This document shows, piece after piece, positions 7,577-17,544 of a stretch of 42,272 nt of DNA. Numbering within the stretch: the first letter of the stretch is position 1; every line of letters begins with the position of its first letter. Made by a program: the position numbers and the translations under genes. The DNA comes from JAFDVL01 sp043736395 (GTDB lineage Bacteria; Acidobacteriota; Blastocatellia; RBC074): assembly GCA_043736395.1 (NCBI GenBank), contig JAYTCQ010000007.1:1-42272 (forward strand), in the 5' to 3' direction. The notes under the pieces are model-generated. The model searched no databases, was not told where the DNA came from, and saw only the letters and a list, made by a program, of their open reading frames with translations.

Positions 7577-10500
7577 TTACCGAATCATCACCTTCACCGC
7601 ATTCGCGGCTTTGCCATCGACAATGAATTCAATACTTACTTCTCCACGTCCGATCAGGCTGCGCGGAATCTTCAAATTGATTTGATCAAGTCCGGCGAAG
7701 CTTCCCTGCGCTCCGGCGTAATCAACGGGTACGACTTCATTGCCGATGCGGAGTTGGACTTGATTCAAATCCTGGCGATGACGAATGCCTGTGCCGTAAA
7801 GCAGCAGATACACTTGCTCGGTTTGGTCTCCGCGATCCGGGCCGAGATCAATGGGCATCGCGATCATTTTGCCTTGCGTGGAATCGTACTGCGCGACGGC
7901 TTCGTAATTTTGTTTGCCTTCAAACACGCGAACTACTTGAGCGGCGGCGACACCTTTTCCAGTGGAATCGGCGGAGAAAATGCTTGGCGCAGTCGCGTTA
8001 ATTTGCAGCAATCCTTTGGCAGTTTTGCCTTGCGTAGTCGTAATGGTGACGGTCGCTAAACCCTCAGCTATTTGGTCTGGTACCAAATAATTAATTTGTG
8101 AAGGTGAGACAAAGAATAATGGAGCCAACCGTTCGACACCGTTGCTGTCAGTGACTTTAACGGTGGTACCTGCCAACGTCGTTGGAAGTGGCAGGGAGGT
8201 CGCTGTTGCTGTCGTTGTTGCCATCTCCAATCCAAACGCGGAAGCGATTGAATCGCCAGCTAAATCCGGGCCGACGTAGCTGGCGGCGCGAACGTTGGCG
8301 ACTCCGTTGCCGGAGATGATGATGTTCGCGGCTTCAAATGTAGCGCGAGGCACCAGCGTAGCTTTCGCGTCAGAAATATCTCGCTCAAAAATTTGATCAT
8401 CAAAGCTGAGCGTTGCGTTGGTGTTCCCATTCACGCCCATCGCTCCAAAAAATAAAGTCAATAATTGTTGCTTACCGGAGGCTACGACTTTGCCGGTGGA
8501 AAGTGCCATCATGATTCCGATGCGGCCTTCGCTGGCTTGTCTCGTATTGACGTTGACAGCCCATCCGTCAGGCGCTTTGAAGTTGGCATAGCTCACGAGC
8601 TTCGGATCAAAATTCAAAGTGAAGGACAATGCATTTTCATCGCCCTGCGCCTCAAATTCGATGGGGAGCGCATTCACTTCGCCGCGTCTGAACGCTGAGC
8701 CTTGTGCGCGAATGACACGGGCGAGTTCAGGTTGAGCGGATTCAAAGGGTGCCGCATTTGCAAGATTTTCTGCGAGGACGGAAGCAGTAACCGGACGGCT
8801 CGGCCCAGCGGCAGCGGAGAGTTTATCAAGACCAATCGCGTAGCGTCCGGCCTGTACCCAATCGCTGACCGAAAGTCTGCCATCACCAAAGGTTGAAATC
8901 GGCGCGCAATCGGCGCGTTGAAATTCGCTGCTGTTCATCGGCGAATCAATGTTTGAAGTGATGCGTCCAACTAAAATCCAATCGGTGATGGAAACTTTAT
9001 TGTCTCCGACCGGACGTGGACTGAGATCGGCTTCAGTTCCGGTGAGTGGATTCACCTTGTAAATTAAGGCTGAACTGACGCCGCCGCCAGGTTCAGGATT
9101 GAGAACCGTAACGAGCGCATCACCAGCAGTCGCCAAATCACTCTCAAGAATTTTGACAGTTAATTGCGACGAAGAAATATAGGTTGTCATTCGCGGTGAC
9201 CCGTTCCAATTCACGATGGAACCATTCACGAAACTCGAACCGGCTACAGTCATTGTGAAAGCGGGATCGCCCTTGAATGCTGAATTTGGAGTGAGCGAAA
9301 TCAGGCTGGGCGGTGGATTGTTGACGGTCAACGCGACGACGGGAGATAAGCCTCCGCCGGGCGGGGGCGTGAAGACAGTAATCATCAATGTCCCGGCGTT
9401 TGTGAGGTCAGTTGGCAACAACACGAATGAGAGTTGCGTACCGGAAATAAAGGTCGTGACGCGATCTATTCCATTGACGCGAACCACGGAATTTGGTCTG
9501 AATCCGGTTCCATCAATAGTCAAAGTTTTTTGCCCTGAGCCAGCTGTAATGGAATTCTGACTGAGCGTGCCAGTCGTTGGCGGCGGATTATTTACCGTCA
9601 TCGAAAGTTCATTGGAAGTGCCGCCAGCTGGAGCTGGATTGAAGACTACAAATTTTACCGAACCGGAATTCGCAATGTCGGCGGCAGTTACTTGCGCTGA
9701 AACTTGTGAACCGGAAATCACTATCGTTGGGCGATCAGCACCGTTGATGCGTATGATGGAAGCGGGGGTAAATCCAATTCCATTCAACGTCATCGTGAAG
9801 CCGGAAGTACCCGCTAACGCAGTGGTCAAAGAAAGTGAAACTAGAGCGGGAATTGGATTTCCAACGGTGAAGCTTAGTTCTGCCGAAGTACCTCCGCCGG
9901 GTGTTGGCGTGAAAACTGAGAGCTTCAACGCTCCCGCCGTTGCCAAATCAGTGACGGTCAAAGTGATTCCGAGTTGCGTTGCGGAAGTGAATGTTGTCGG
10001 ACGATCTGCACCGTTGACGCGAACGACAGAGTTCGGACGGAAGTTACTTCCAGTCATTGTTACTGGGGTTGCAGGGCTGTTGAGCAACGCAGAAATTTTA
10101 TCCAGCGAAACTAAAATCGGAGCCGGATTATTAATTGACAAGGAGACAGAATTCGAAGTTCCGCCACCGGGTGCGGGATTGAATACACTGAGCGCGGCTG
10201 TGCCTGCATTCGAAATATCAGCCGTGGTTAGTTGAATGGATAATTGCGAAGCTGAGACAAAGGTTGTTGCTCGATCCGCGCCATTAAATTTTACGACGGA
10301 GCCATTGATAAAATTATTGCCGTTGAGCGTAAGTGTGAAAGCCGCCCCGCCTGCGATGGCCGATGCTGGACTGAGCGAAGCAATGGCTGGCGTCGGATTA
10401 TTAATCGTGAAATTCGTAGCAGTAGATAATCCGCCACCAGGCAATGGATTGAAGACGGCAAAGCTTAATGTTCCTGCCGAAGTCAATTCGGAGGCCAATA

Positions 10501-13500
10501 ATTGAACACTCAATTGCGAAGTTGAAATGACAGTCGTCGTGCGATCTATTCCATTAACTCTGACCTTGGAATCTGGACGGAAATTGCTGCCGTTAATGGT
10601 TACGACTGTATTTGTAGCACCTAGGATGACCGACGCCGGATTCAATGTAATCGCTCCGGGAAGAGGATTATTGATCGCTAAATTTGCTGTTCCTGAAATG
10701 CCGCCACCGGGTGCGGGATTAAAGACACTGAGCGCGGCTGTGCCTGCATTCGCAATGTCAGCGGCAGTAATTTGAATGGATAATTGCGAAGCCGAAACAA
10801 AAGTTGTCGCACGATCTGCGCCGTTAAATTTGACGATGGAGCCGTTAATAAAATTACTGCCGTTAATGGCGAGTGTGAACGCCGCCCCGCCTGCGATGGC
10901 TGAGGTCGGATTTAATGAAGCAATCGCCGGAGCCGGGTTATTAATGGTGAAATTTGTCGCGGGTGATAAACCTCCACCGGGCAGCGGAGTGAATACTGCT
11001 ACGCTTAACGTGCCTGCCGAAGTCAATTCGGAGGCCAATACTTGCACGCTCAATTGCAAAGTGGAAATCACAGTTGTAGTGCGATCTGCGCCGTTAATTC
11101 TGACGATGGAATCTGGACGGAAATTACTGCCGTTAACCAGGACTGTCGTGTTCGGCGAGCCTATAAGAGTAGCAGCTGGATTCAATGTAATTGCACCGGG
11201 AGCGGGATTATTGATGGCTAAATTTACTGTCCCTGAGGTTCCACCACCTGGTGCAGGATTGAAGACGCTGAGCGCGGCGGTACCAACATTTGCTATATCA
11301 GTCGCAGTAACTTGAATGGATAATTGCGAAGCCGAAACAAAAGTTGTCGCACGATCCGCGCCGTTAAATTTGACGACAGAACCGTTAATAAAATTGCTAC
11401 CGTTGAGCGCGAGTGCGAACGCTGCGCCGCCTGCGAGTGCTGAAGCTGGATTTAGTGAAGCCAGTACCGGAGCCGGATTATTGATAGTGAAATTTGTCGC
11501 GGGCGATAAACCTCCACCGGGCAATGGCGTGAAAACAGCGAAGCTTAACGCATCAGCGGTAGTCAATTCGGAAGCCAATAATTGAACGCTTAATTGTGAA
11601 CTGGAAATGACAGTCGTCGTACGATCATTGCCGTTAATTCTGACTTTGGAATCAGCCCGGAAATTGCTGCCATTCACGAGGACAGTTGTATTTCCCGCGC
11701 CTGTAATCACTGCTGGCGGATTCAACGTAATCGCGCCGGGAGCGGGATTATTAATGGCTAAATTCGCTGTACCTGAAATGCCTCCACCGGGAGCGGGATT
11801 AGACACGCTGATCGTCGCTGAGCCAGCATTCGCAATGTCAGCCGCCGTCACCTGAATCGTTAACTGCGAAGCCGAAACAAAAGTTGTTACACGGTCTGCG
11901 CCGTTAAATTTGACGACGGAATTATTGATGAAATTGCTGCCGTTGATGGCGAGTGTGAACGTCGCGCCGCCTGCGATAGCGTTGTCAGGTGCAAGTGCAG
12001 CAATTGTCGGAACCGGATTTGGCGGCGTAATCGTGAACACTGCCGCTAGTGATGTGATGCCTCCCGCTGCCGGATCATAGACTGTGACATTCGCGGGGCC
12101 TTGACTGTTAATATCTGAAGCATTGATGGCGGCGGTCAGCTTCGTCGCAGAAATAAAAATCGTCGGGCGGTCAGCGCCATTCCATCGAACTTTGGAATTC
12201 GCAGTGAAGCCGCTGCCGTTGACCATTAGCGAAAAATCTCCGCTTAAGGCCTGTTTCGAAGCAGGGTCGAGTGAAGTAATTGCGACTGGCGGAACAACAT
12301 TTACCGTGAAGTTTTTGGTTGAGATTGCGCCGCAATTATCGGTTGCGGTGACGGTCAAAGTGAACAATCCAACGGAAGAAACACTGGTGAGTGTGACAAC
12401 TCCGGTGGTTGCATTGACAGCAGCAGTTCCGGCAAATCCGGCTGAAGCAGAAACGGTGACAGTTGCAATGGAACCATTGTCAACAGGGACTGCGGAAGGT
12501 GTCGCCGTAGTCGAAGCGTTCTGAACAATTTCCAGGTTTGAATAATTACCCAGCACCGGTGAAGTATTCGTAGTGACTGAAACAATTGCATTTGCCGAAG
12601 CTTTTAAACCTTTGGCGTCGGTGACTTCGAGCGCAATAATTTTATCGCCGAGCGCGGTGGCACAATCGGCAGAAATTGTTGCCGAAATTGTTCCATTCGT
12701 GTTTGCGAGATTGGTGACAGTTAATCCGGCGGGCAGGGAAGTCGCCGCAATCGTCAGACTGCCAGCGGATATTTCTAAATCAGAAATTATCGCTAATGTT
12801 CCTGACGTGGCGTGGCTGCCTTGCATTCTGGTTACAGTTGCTGAAGGCGTGATGGTTGGCGGCGTATTGGCACAGGTATTCAACAGCAACGACATGCTGT
12901 TAGAACCGGAATTAATGATAGCTAAATCGGTTCGCTGATCTTTATTTAAATCTGCGGCTCCAATGTCAATCGGGCCGTAGCCAGCATCGAAAACTCTTTG
13001 CGATTCAAACGTTCCATCGGTTTTTCCACGGAAAATTGAAAGATTACGGTCTCCGCCATTGGTGACGGCGAGATCAAGAATTGTGTCGCCATCGAGATCA
13101 GCGGCGACCAGTCCGCGCGGTTCGCTGCCTGAAATGAGCAGGTTTGGCGCTGCAAATCCACCTGACCCGTTGCCAATTAAAATGGCTACACTGGAAGACG
13201 CATTTAAGGAAACCGCCAAGTCTAACTTTCCATCTTTGTTAAAATCTCCTGCGGTCAAATGGCGTCCGGTTGAAACGGCTCCCAGGCTCGCATTTAAAGC
13301 TGCGGCAAAGGTTCCGGTTCCGTTACCAAGCAAAATTGAGACAAACGACGAGCCGCGATTCGCGACAGCTAAATCCAGATTATTGTCGTTATTGAAATCG
13401 CGGATAATGACGCCAACCGGTTCAATTCCAGCGGTGAATGCCTGTGGCGCAGCAAATGTTCCGTCACCGTTTCCCGGCAATAAAGTGACATTGCTGGCGC

Positions 13501-15175
13501 CTTCATTCGCAGTCACAATATCCAGATTTCCGTCTTTGTTAATATCAGCGACAGCCAGCGCGCGAGGTTGAGAGGCGGCTCCGAAATTACCAGCTGAATT
13601 AAAGTTTCCGCTGCCATCCCCAAGTAAAATTGTCACGTCAGTTGACCCGACATTCGTGACGGCGAGATCAGGCTTCCCGTCTTTATTGAAATCTCCCGCC
13701 ATAATTGAAGACGGTTTGATATGCACCAAAAATTCGTTTGGAATCAGATAGCCACCAGTTCCATCCGAGAGAAAAATTGTCACTTTGTCGGCATTTAAAT
13801 TGGCGACCCCTAAGTCAAGATTTCCGTCACTGTTAAAATCAGAAATGGCGACGGCTTGCGGATTGCTGAGCAAAAATGTAGTTCCACCGAAAGTTCCATT
13901 GCCGATGCCGAGCAGGATTGAAATATTATTGGAGGCATTATTCGCGACGGCGAGATCGCCTTTTGAATCGCCATTAAAATCACCAGAAACCAGCGAGAGC
14001 GGCTCCGATCCTACGGAAAGATATGACGGTGTACCGAAACCGCCTGAACCATTATTCAGCATGATCGCCGTTTGATTAGCAGTGGAGTTGGTGATGGCTA
14101 AATCCTGTTTGCCGTTGCTATCGAAATCATTGACGGCAATTCCCACCGGAGCCGGACCGGTAATGAAATTTGTTGCCGCGTTAAAGCCTCCGCTGTTATT
14201 GGCTAAAAGAATTGAAACGGTTCCATCCGTCTGATTCGTGACTGCCAAATCAAGAAGCGTGTCGTTATTCAAAAAACCATGGGCGATACCGGCTGGAGCT
14301 GCTCCAGTTGCGATATTGACGGGAGCGGCAAAGCTACCCGAACCGCTATTCACCATAATTGAAACGTTTCCCGAACCGCGATTCGCAACCGCCAAATCGT
14401 TCTTGCCATCGCCGGTGTAATCTCCACTCACCAACGCGGATGGATTGGTTCCGGCTGGAATATTGACGGCGGCGGCGAAACCACCGGAACCGTCATTGAA
14501 CAGAACAGAAATATTGCCGGGAACTGCGGCTCCATCGCCTTTGTTGGCGACGGCGAGATCAGGTTTGGAGTCGTTATTAAAATCAGCAATCGTGATCGCG
14601 ACAGAATTTTGACCTGTCGAGTATTCATTGTGAAAGGTGAAATTTCCTGTCCCGTCACCATTCATGACAATCACGCGACCTGGATCGTAAATCACCGGAA
14701 TAGCGACATCAAGGTTGCCGTCTCCGTTAAAATCCGCCGTCGCAACAGCGCCAGGAACGCCCACAAAATTTGTAATGACTGGGATATTGTTCGGCATGCT
14801 GAAGCCGCCCGCGCCGTCTCCGATCAGGACTGAAATGCTGCCGGAAAATAAATTCGCCGCGATCAGATCACGCTTCCCATCTTTATTGAAATCTCCGGAA
14901 ATCACTGAAATCGGTTTCAACTGCGTGGAAGGCTCCGGCGCGAATCCCCGCCCGTAACGAAAGCCAAAATCGGCGCAATTTGGCGCTTGCATCATGGACG
15001 CATTCGCCGCCTTGTTCGTGCTCATGCGATTCACTATACTGGAAAATGAAGCTGGAGAAACTGCGTTGACGATGAATTGCGACTGGGTTGCCAGCGCGAT
15101 CATGCCAGTCGAAATAATAATAATTAATGCGAATTTAAACGAACGCAATTTAGATGAGGAGCGAGGATTGTTCAT
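7577..15175 (-). CDS. Giant FG-GAP/IPT repeat surface protein with dockerin-, cohesin- and TIGR03437-like end
   Basis: A 2532-residue exported protein. The N-terminus has one hydrophobic segment (about residues 14-35) acting as a signal or anchor. Residues ~85-768 hold 14 FG-GAP/VCBS repeats with calcium-binding DFNKDGKxDLAVAN-type loops, expected to form beta-propellers. Residues ~770-963 look like cadherin-type or Ig-like domains. Residues 964-2043 are 12 IPT/TIG repeats of exactly 90 residues. Residues ~2050-2117 hold two dockerin-like EF-hand segments (KVSITDWILVGR and RLSVSDWVQAGR), then a cohesin-like domain to ~2285. The end (VSPSQINYLVP and following) matches the TIGR03437 type common in Acidobacteria. 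AAGGTG precedes the ATG. Likely a cell-surface adhesin or scaffold; ligand unknown. Confidence 0.9.
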   Translation of the reverse strand: MNNPRSSSKLRSFKFALIIIISTGMIALATQSQFIVNAVSPASFSSIVNRMSTNKAANASMMQAPNCADFGFRYGRGFAPEPSTQLKPISVISGDFNKDGKRDLIAANLFSGSISVLIGDGAGGFSMPNNIPVITNFVGVPGAVATADFNGDGNLDVAIPVIYDPGRVIVMNGDGTGNFTFHNEYSTGQNSVAITIADFNNDSKPDLAVANKGDGAAVPGNISVLFNDGSGGFAAAVNIPAGTNPSALVSGDYTGDGKNDLAVANRGSGNVSIMVNSGSGSFAAPVNIATGAAPAGIAHGFLNNDTLLDLAVTNQTDGTVSILLANNSGGFNAATNFITGPAPVGIAVNDFDSNGKQDLAITNSTANQTAIMLNNGSGGFGTPSYLSVGSEPLSLVSGDFNGDSKGDLAVANNASNNISILLGIGNGTFGGTTFLLSNPQAVAISDFNSDGNLDLGVANLNADKVTIFLSDGTGGYLIPNEFLVHIKPSSIMAGDFNKDGKPDLAVTNVGSTDVTILLGDGSGNFNSAGNFGAASQPRALAVADINKDGNLDIVTANEGASNVTLLPGNGDGTFAAPQAFTAGIEPVGVIIRDFNNDNNLDLAVANRGSSFVSILLGNGTGTFAAALNASLGAVSTGRHLTAGDFNKDGKLDLAVSLNASSSVAILIGNGSGGFAAPNLLISGSEPRGLVAADLDGDTILDLAVTNGGDRNLSIFRGKTDGTFESQRVFDAGYGPIDIGAADLNKDQRTDLAIINSGSNSMSLLLNTCANTPPTITPSATVTRMQGSHATSGTLAIISDLEISAGSLTIAATSLPAGLTVTNLANTNGTISATISADCATALGDKIIALEVTDAKGLKASANAIVSVTTNTSPVLGNYSNLEIVQNASTTATPSAVPVDNGSIATVTVSASAGFAGTAAVNATTGVVTLTSVSSVGLFTLTVTATDNCGAISTKNFTVNVVPPVAITSLDPASKQALSGDFSLMVNGSGFTANSKVRWNGADRPTIFISATKLTAAINASDINSQGPANVTVYDPAAGGITSLAAVFTITPPNPVPTIAALAPDNAIAGGATFTLAINGSNFINNSVVKFNGADRVTTFVSASQLTIQVTAADIANAGSATISVSNPAPGGGISGTANLAINNPAPGAITLNPPAVITGAGNTTVLVNGSNFRADSKVRINGNDRTTTVISSSQLSVQLLASELTTADALSFAVFTPLPGGGLSPATNFTINNPAPVLASLNPASALAGGAAFALALNGSNFINGSVVKFNGADRATTFVSASQLSIQVTATDIANVGTAALSVFNPAPGGGTSGTVNLAINNPAPGAITLNPAATLIGSPNTTVLVNGSNFRPDSIVRINGADRTTTVISTLQLSVQVLASELTSAGTLSVAVFTPLPGGGLSPATNFTINNPAPAIASLNPTSAIAGGAAFTLAINGSNFINGSIVKFNGADRATTFVSASQLSIQITAADIANAGTAALSVFNPAPGGGISGTANLAINNPLPGAITLNPASVILGATNTVVTINGSNFRPDSKVRVNGIDRTTTVISTSQLSVQLLASELTSAGTLSFAVFNPLPGGGLSTATNFTINNPTPAIASLSPASAIAGGAAFTLTLNGNNFINGSVVKFNGADRATTFVSASQLSIQLTTADISNAGTAALSVFNPAPGGGTSNSVSLSINNPAPILVSLDKISALLNSPATPVTMTGSNFRPNSVVRVNGADRPTTFTSATQLGITLTVTDLATAGALKLSVFTPTPGGGTSAELSFTVGNPIPALVSLSLTTALAGTSGFTMTLNGIGFTPASIIRINGADRPTIVISGSQVSAQVTAADIANSGSVKFVVFNPAPAGGTSNELSMTVNNPPPTTGTLSQNSITAGSGQKTLTIDGTGFRPNSVVRVNGIDRVTTFISGTQLSFVLLPTDLTNAGTLMITVFTPPPGGGLSPVVALTVNNPPPSLISLTPNSAFKGDPAFTMTVAGSSFVNGSIVNWNGSPRMTTYISSSQLTVKILESDLATAGDALVTVLNPEPGGGVSSALIYKVNPLTGTEADLSPRPVGDNKVSITDWILVGRITSNIDSPMNSSEFQRADCAPISTFGDGRLSVSDWVQAGRYAIGLDKLSAAAGPSRPVTASVLAENLANAAPFESAQPELARVIRAQGSAFRRGEVNALPIEFEAQGDENALSFTLNFDPKLVSYANFKAPDGWAVNVNTRQASEGRIGIMMALSTGKVVASGKQQLLTLFFGAMGVNGNTNATLSFDDQIFERDISDAKATLVPRATFEAANIIISGNGVANVRAASYVGPDLAGDSIASAFGLEMATTTATATSLPLPTTLAGTTVKVTDSNGVERLAPLFFVSPSQINYLVPDQIAEGLATVTITTTQGKTAKGLLQINATAPSIFSADSTGKGVAAAQVVRVFEGKQNYEAVAQYDSTQGKMIAMPIDLGPDRGDQTEQVYLLLYGTGIRHRQDLNQVQLRIGNEVVPVDYAGAQGSFAGLDQINLKIPRSLIGRGEVSIEFIVDGKAANAVKVMIR
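9047..12286 (-). repeat. Twelve tandem 270-bp IPT/TIG repeats
   Basis: The stretch codes for 12 consecutive 90-residue units with no length change, each with a GSNF-like turn, an NGADR-type motif, an SASQLS-like strand and an NPAPGGG-type linker. Units 2, 4, 6 and 8 resemble each other (IAGGAAF, FINGSVVKFNGAD) and units 3, 5 and 7 resemble each other (PGAITLNP, FRPDSxVRxNG), so the inner part grew by copying a two-unit block of 540 bp. Units 1 and 9-12 are more diverged. Confidence 0.9.
12872..14910 (-). repeat. Fourteen FG-GAP/VCBS repeats
   Basis: Fourteen repeats of about 45-50 residues each carry a DFNxDGxxDLAVAN-like calcium loop followed by a VSILLGNGxGxF-like strand. Fourteen blades would make two seven-bladed propellers. 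Diverged loops (for example HGFLNNDTLLD and VNDFDSNGKQD) show old duplication, unlike the recent-looking IPT block. Confidence 0.85.
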
Positions 15176-15539
15176 AAATACACCTTACATTTCCCACTTC
15201 TGAAATCATGGTCGGAATCTGGGCTGACGCTGATTTCAGTAAATCCACCAGAGTAAAACAGGGCAACACTTGTCAAAGCTTCAGAATATTCAGAATTGAG
15301 GCTTAGGGTTGAGGCTCTCAAGGAGAGATGCAATAAGCCCGAAGTTTGAGTCTAGTACCAGCCCTCTTTTTACTGTTGAGGTTAAGTTTTAAAGATGCGC
15401 ACCGCAGACAGGTGAAGTACTTGTGAGAACGGTGCAAATCCTGCAACTTAAATTTTGGATTACAGTTACATTAAAATAATCCGCTATAACCGTGCGGCGC
15501 GTCAATATAAAAAATTAACAACCGCTCATTATTTTTTGT
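15176..15539. other. Gene-free gap between ATP-grasp gene and giant repeat protein
   Basis: This 364-base gap lies between two minus-strand genes and should hold the promoter of the giant protein gene. A TTGACA hexamer is seen on the minus strand near 15266-15271, but no convincing -10 box follows at 16-18 bases, so no promoter is called. A small CTCTC/GAGAG hairpin lies near 15317-15329. Nothing else is recognised. Confidence 0.4.
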
Positions 15540-16796
15540 TTAAATACTGATAAACGTGGGAATTGTGGTTGAAGTGTAATCGGTGCTTTTGGCTGAGAGG
15601 CGCGTATAAAATCCTGCAGAGCGACCGGCCATCAGGTAAACTCCGTAGTTGGGTTGCATTTCGTTCAGCTGCGCGATTTCAAAATATTTCTGTGCAATCC
15701 AATGTTTAGGGATGGCGGTTGTTAGCGTTAATTCCCAATCATTAATTTTCGTAAAAGGGCCGACGAGCACGGAATCCCCTTCGCATCCATAAACAGATTT
15801 GAGCACCCATTCTTCACGCGACAAGCTTTTTAAATCAATTGACGAAAATCTGCGGGTCTCCGGAATATATTCTCTAATCCATTCCTGAGCCTGCGCTGAA
15901 AATAATTCCGGTCGCTCCCACATCAGCGCCATTGAGAATTTATTTTGTGTGAGTACGGAGCCGAACGGGTTGACGACTGTGACACGACCTTCAAATTCTG
16001 CTTGCAGGAGTAAGATCAATTCACGATGTAACGGTTCGGCATCGGCAAATTCCTGTTGATTCGTCCAGATCAATTCGCGTTCGCCCCACCAATCAGTTTT
16101 GTAATGCCGGATAATGAGGTCAACTTTGTTACCGAGGACAGTTAGATTACCGTCGCTGTCGTGATTTAAATTGTAAGGGGAGCCAATTAGCACAGAGCAT
16201 CTGCGAGCCTCCAGCCATTCGCGGTAAATCGCAATCATACTCAAATCTTCGGGCAGGTCGGTTGGATAAATGATGGCGACGGTTTTTATTTCGGCATTTT
16301 CTCCCCGCGTCGCGTGATCGCTTTGCTTTAACATTTCCCAAAAACGATCTTCAAATCCCTCATTCGGATTGATCGTATCGGGATGATAAGGATGCAACAA
16401 TTTATTCAGGAGAACCGCTTCAGCTTCGCCGGAAGGCGTATCCGAATTCATTTCGCAACTGCGAATTTTTCCATCAGTACAAAGAAATAAATCAAGTCGT
16501 GCGATGCCGTGCCAGTTGCCGGCGGATTGCAACCACATGGCTTTTTGATAGGGTGTTAACTCGAAAAAATCATCCAGCAATTCAGGCTGCGCGAGCACAA
16601 TTTGTGCGACTTCGTGATAAATAAAGCCGATGCGTTCAGCAGCTTCGCAAAGCTGGCTAGCTAAATCCTGAGAAAGGATCGCGCCTTGTAATCCAAAGCG
16701 TTCTTTCCCGTTAATCCACGGATCAGAAATAATGCACGTCGCGTAAAGCATTCGCGCAAAAGTGCCATAGTCAGGAAAAGGTAATTGCTTAGTCAT
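15540..16796 (-). CDS. Glutathionylspermidine-synthase-like ATP-grasp protein
   Basis: A 418-residue protein of the glutathionylspermidine synthase-like ATP-grasp family (pfam GSP_synth group), enzymes that join a carboxylate to an amine using ATP. Recognisable parts are ARLDLFLCTDGKIRSCEMN followed by SDTPSGEAEA, a central DLIIRHYKTDWWGER segment, and the C-terminal nucleotide-binding part with VLKSVYGCEGDSVLVG and HWIAQKYFE. No amidase domain is fused, so it resembles stand-alone family members of unknown substrate. The ATG at 16796 was chosen since the preceding 38 residues in frame look non-coding. It diverges from the sigma factor gene across 184 bases. Confidence 0.75.
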   Translation of the reverse strand: MTKQLPFPDYGTFARMLYATCIISDPWINGKERFGLQGAILSQDLASQLCEAAERIGFIYHEVAQIVLAQPELLDDFFELTPYQKAMWLQSAGNWHGIARLDLFLCTDGKIRSCEMNSDTPSGEAEAVLLNKLLHPYHPDTINPNEGFEDRFWEMLKQSDHATRGENAEIKTVAIIYPTDLPEDLSMIAIYREWLEARRCSVLIGSPYNLNHDSDGNLTVLGNKVDLIIRHYKTDWWGERELIWTNQQEFADAEPLHRELILLLQAEFEGRVTVVNPFGSVLTQNKFSMALMWERPELFSAQAQEWIREYIPETRRFSSIDLKSLSREEWVLKSVYGCEGDSVLVGPFTKINDWELTLTTAIPKHWIAQKYFEIAQLNEMQPNYGVYLMAGRSAGFYTRLSAKSTDYTSTTIPTFISI

Positions 16797-16980
16797 CAGT
16801 TGGAATGTAATCAAGAACGCCACACTTGACAAGTTGTGATACCGATCACTGGAGAACCTGTGCATCTTGCTCTTTCGGTAAGGCTGCGGTAATTTCCACT
16901 CATTCCCCAAAAGGCGGTCATCAATACAACTATGCGGGAGCTGCCACTATTTTTCACGCCCGTGCGAATTTTGGACTGCG

Positions 16981-17544
16981 ATGAAATCAAACGTCTCAAT
17001 TGAAGCGCAATTTAATTCGTTATTGGAGCAATATGGTCGTTTCCTGCGCCAGACAATTATCCGCGTTTGCCCTCAAGATATGGGGCTGCAATTCGATGAA
17101 ATCGAACAGGACGCGCGGCTGAGATTATGGCGTGCGCTGGAGAGTGAGAGAGAAATCACTGACCCGGCGTCTTATCTGTATCGGATTGCGGCGACGGCTA
17201 CACTTGATGCGATTCGGCGCGTCAAACGAAAGCGGGAAGAGCAGATGGTGACTGAAACAGATTCAGAAGACATCGTCCCGCATACGTTTATCGCTAATCC
17301 AATGAACGAGCCGGATCGTAAAGCTGAGCGGCAGGAACTAATTGATAAGATCAAGGGAGCGCTGGCGAAATTGCCTGACAACCGACGCACCGCAGTGGGA
17401 CTACATTTGGAGGGTCTGACGACGCAGGAGATTGCTGAAATACTTGAATGGAGCGAGCCAAAAGCGAGGAATCTGGTGTACCGCGGATTGCATGACGTGC
17501 GGCAGCTGTTGAAGGAAGCAGGGATTGAATATGAAGTTCAGTGA
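16981..17544 (+). CDS. ECF-type RNA polymerase sigma factor
   Basis: A 187-residue sigma-70 family protein. Region 2 spans about residues 15-80 (FDEIEQDARLRLWRALE and ASYLYRIAATATLDAIRR, the core-binding and -10 recognition helices), and region 4 about 120-180 (LAKLPDNRRTAVGLHLEG followed by TTQEIAEILEWSEPKARN, the helix-turn-helix that reads the -35 box). Regions 1 and 3 are absent, as in ECF factors. The ATG lacks a clear ribosome site. The gene overlaps the next by 14 bases, so the two are translationally linked. It is the first gene of the sigma / anti-sigma / CHAT operon and probably directs transcription in response to an envelope signal; the regulon is unknown. Confidence 0.9.
   Translation: MKSNVSIEAQFNSLLEQYGRFLRQTIIRVCPQDMGLQFDEIEQDARLRLWRALESEREITDPASYLYRIAATATLDAIRRVKRKREEQMVTETDSEDIVPHTFIANPMNEPDRKAERQELIDKIKGALAKLPDNRRTAVGLHLEGLTTQEIAEILEWSEPKARNLVYRGLHDVRQLLKEAGIEYEVQ

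Noticed and set aside
9216..12524. Several long plus-strand open frames opposite the giant repeat gene
   Set aside because: They repeat with the 270-base period of the IPT units, lack ribosome sites and give low-complexity proline- and alanine-rich products. They are shadows of the minus-strand repeats.
13059..14957. Plus-strand frames opposite the FG-GAP repeats
   Set aside because: They mirror the repeat periodicity of the minus-strand gene and show no own start signals or protein families.
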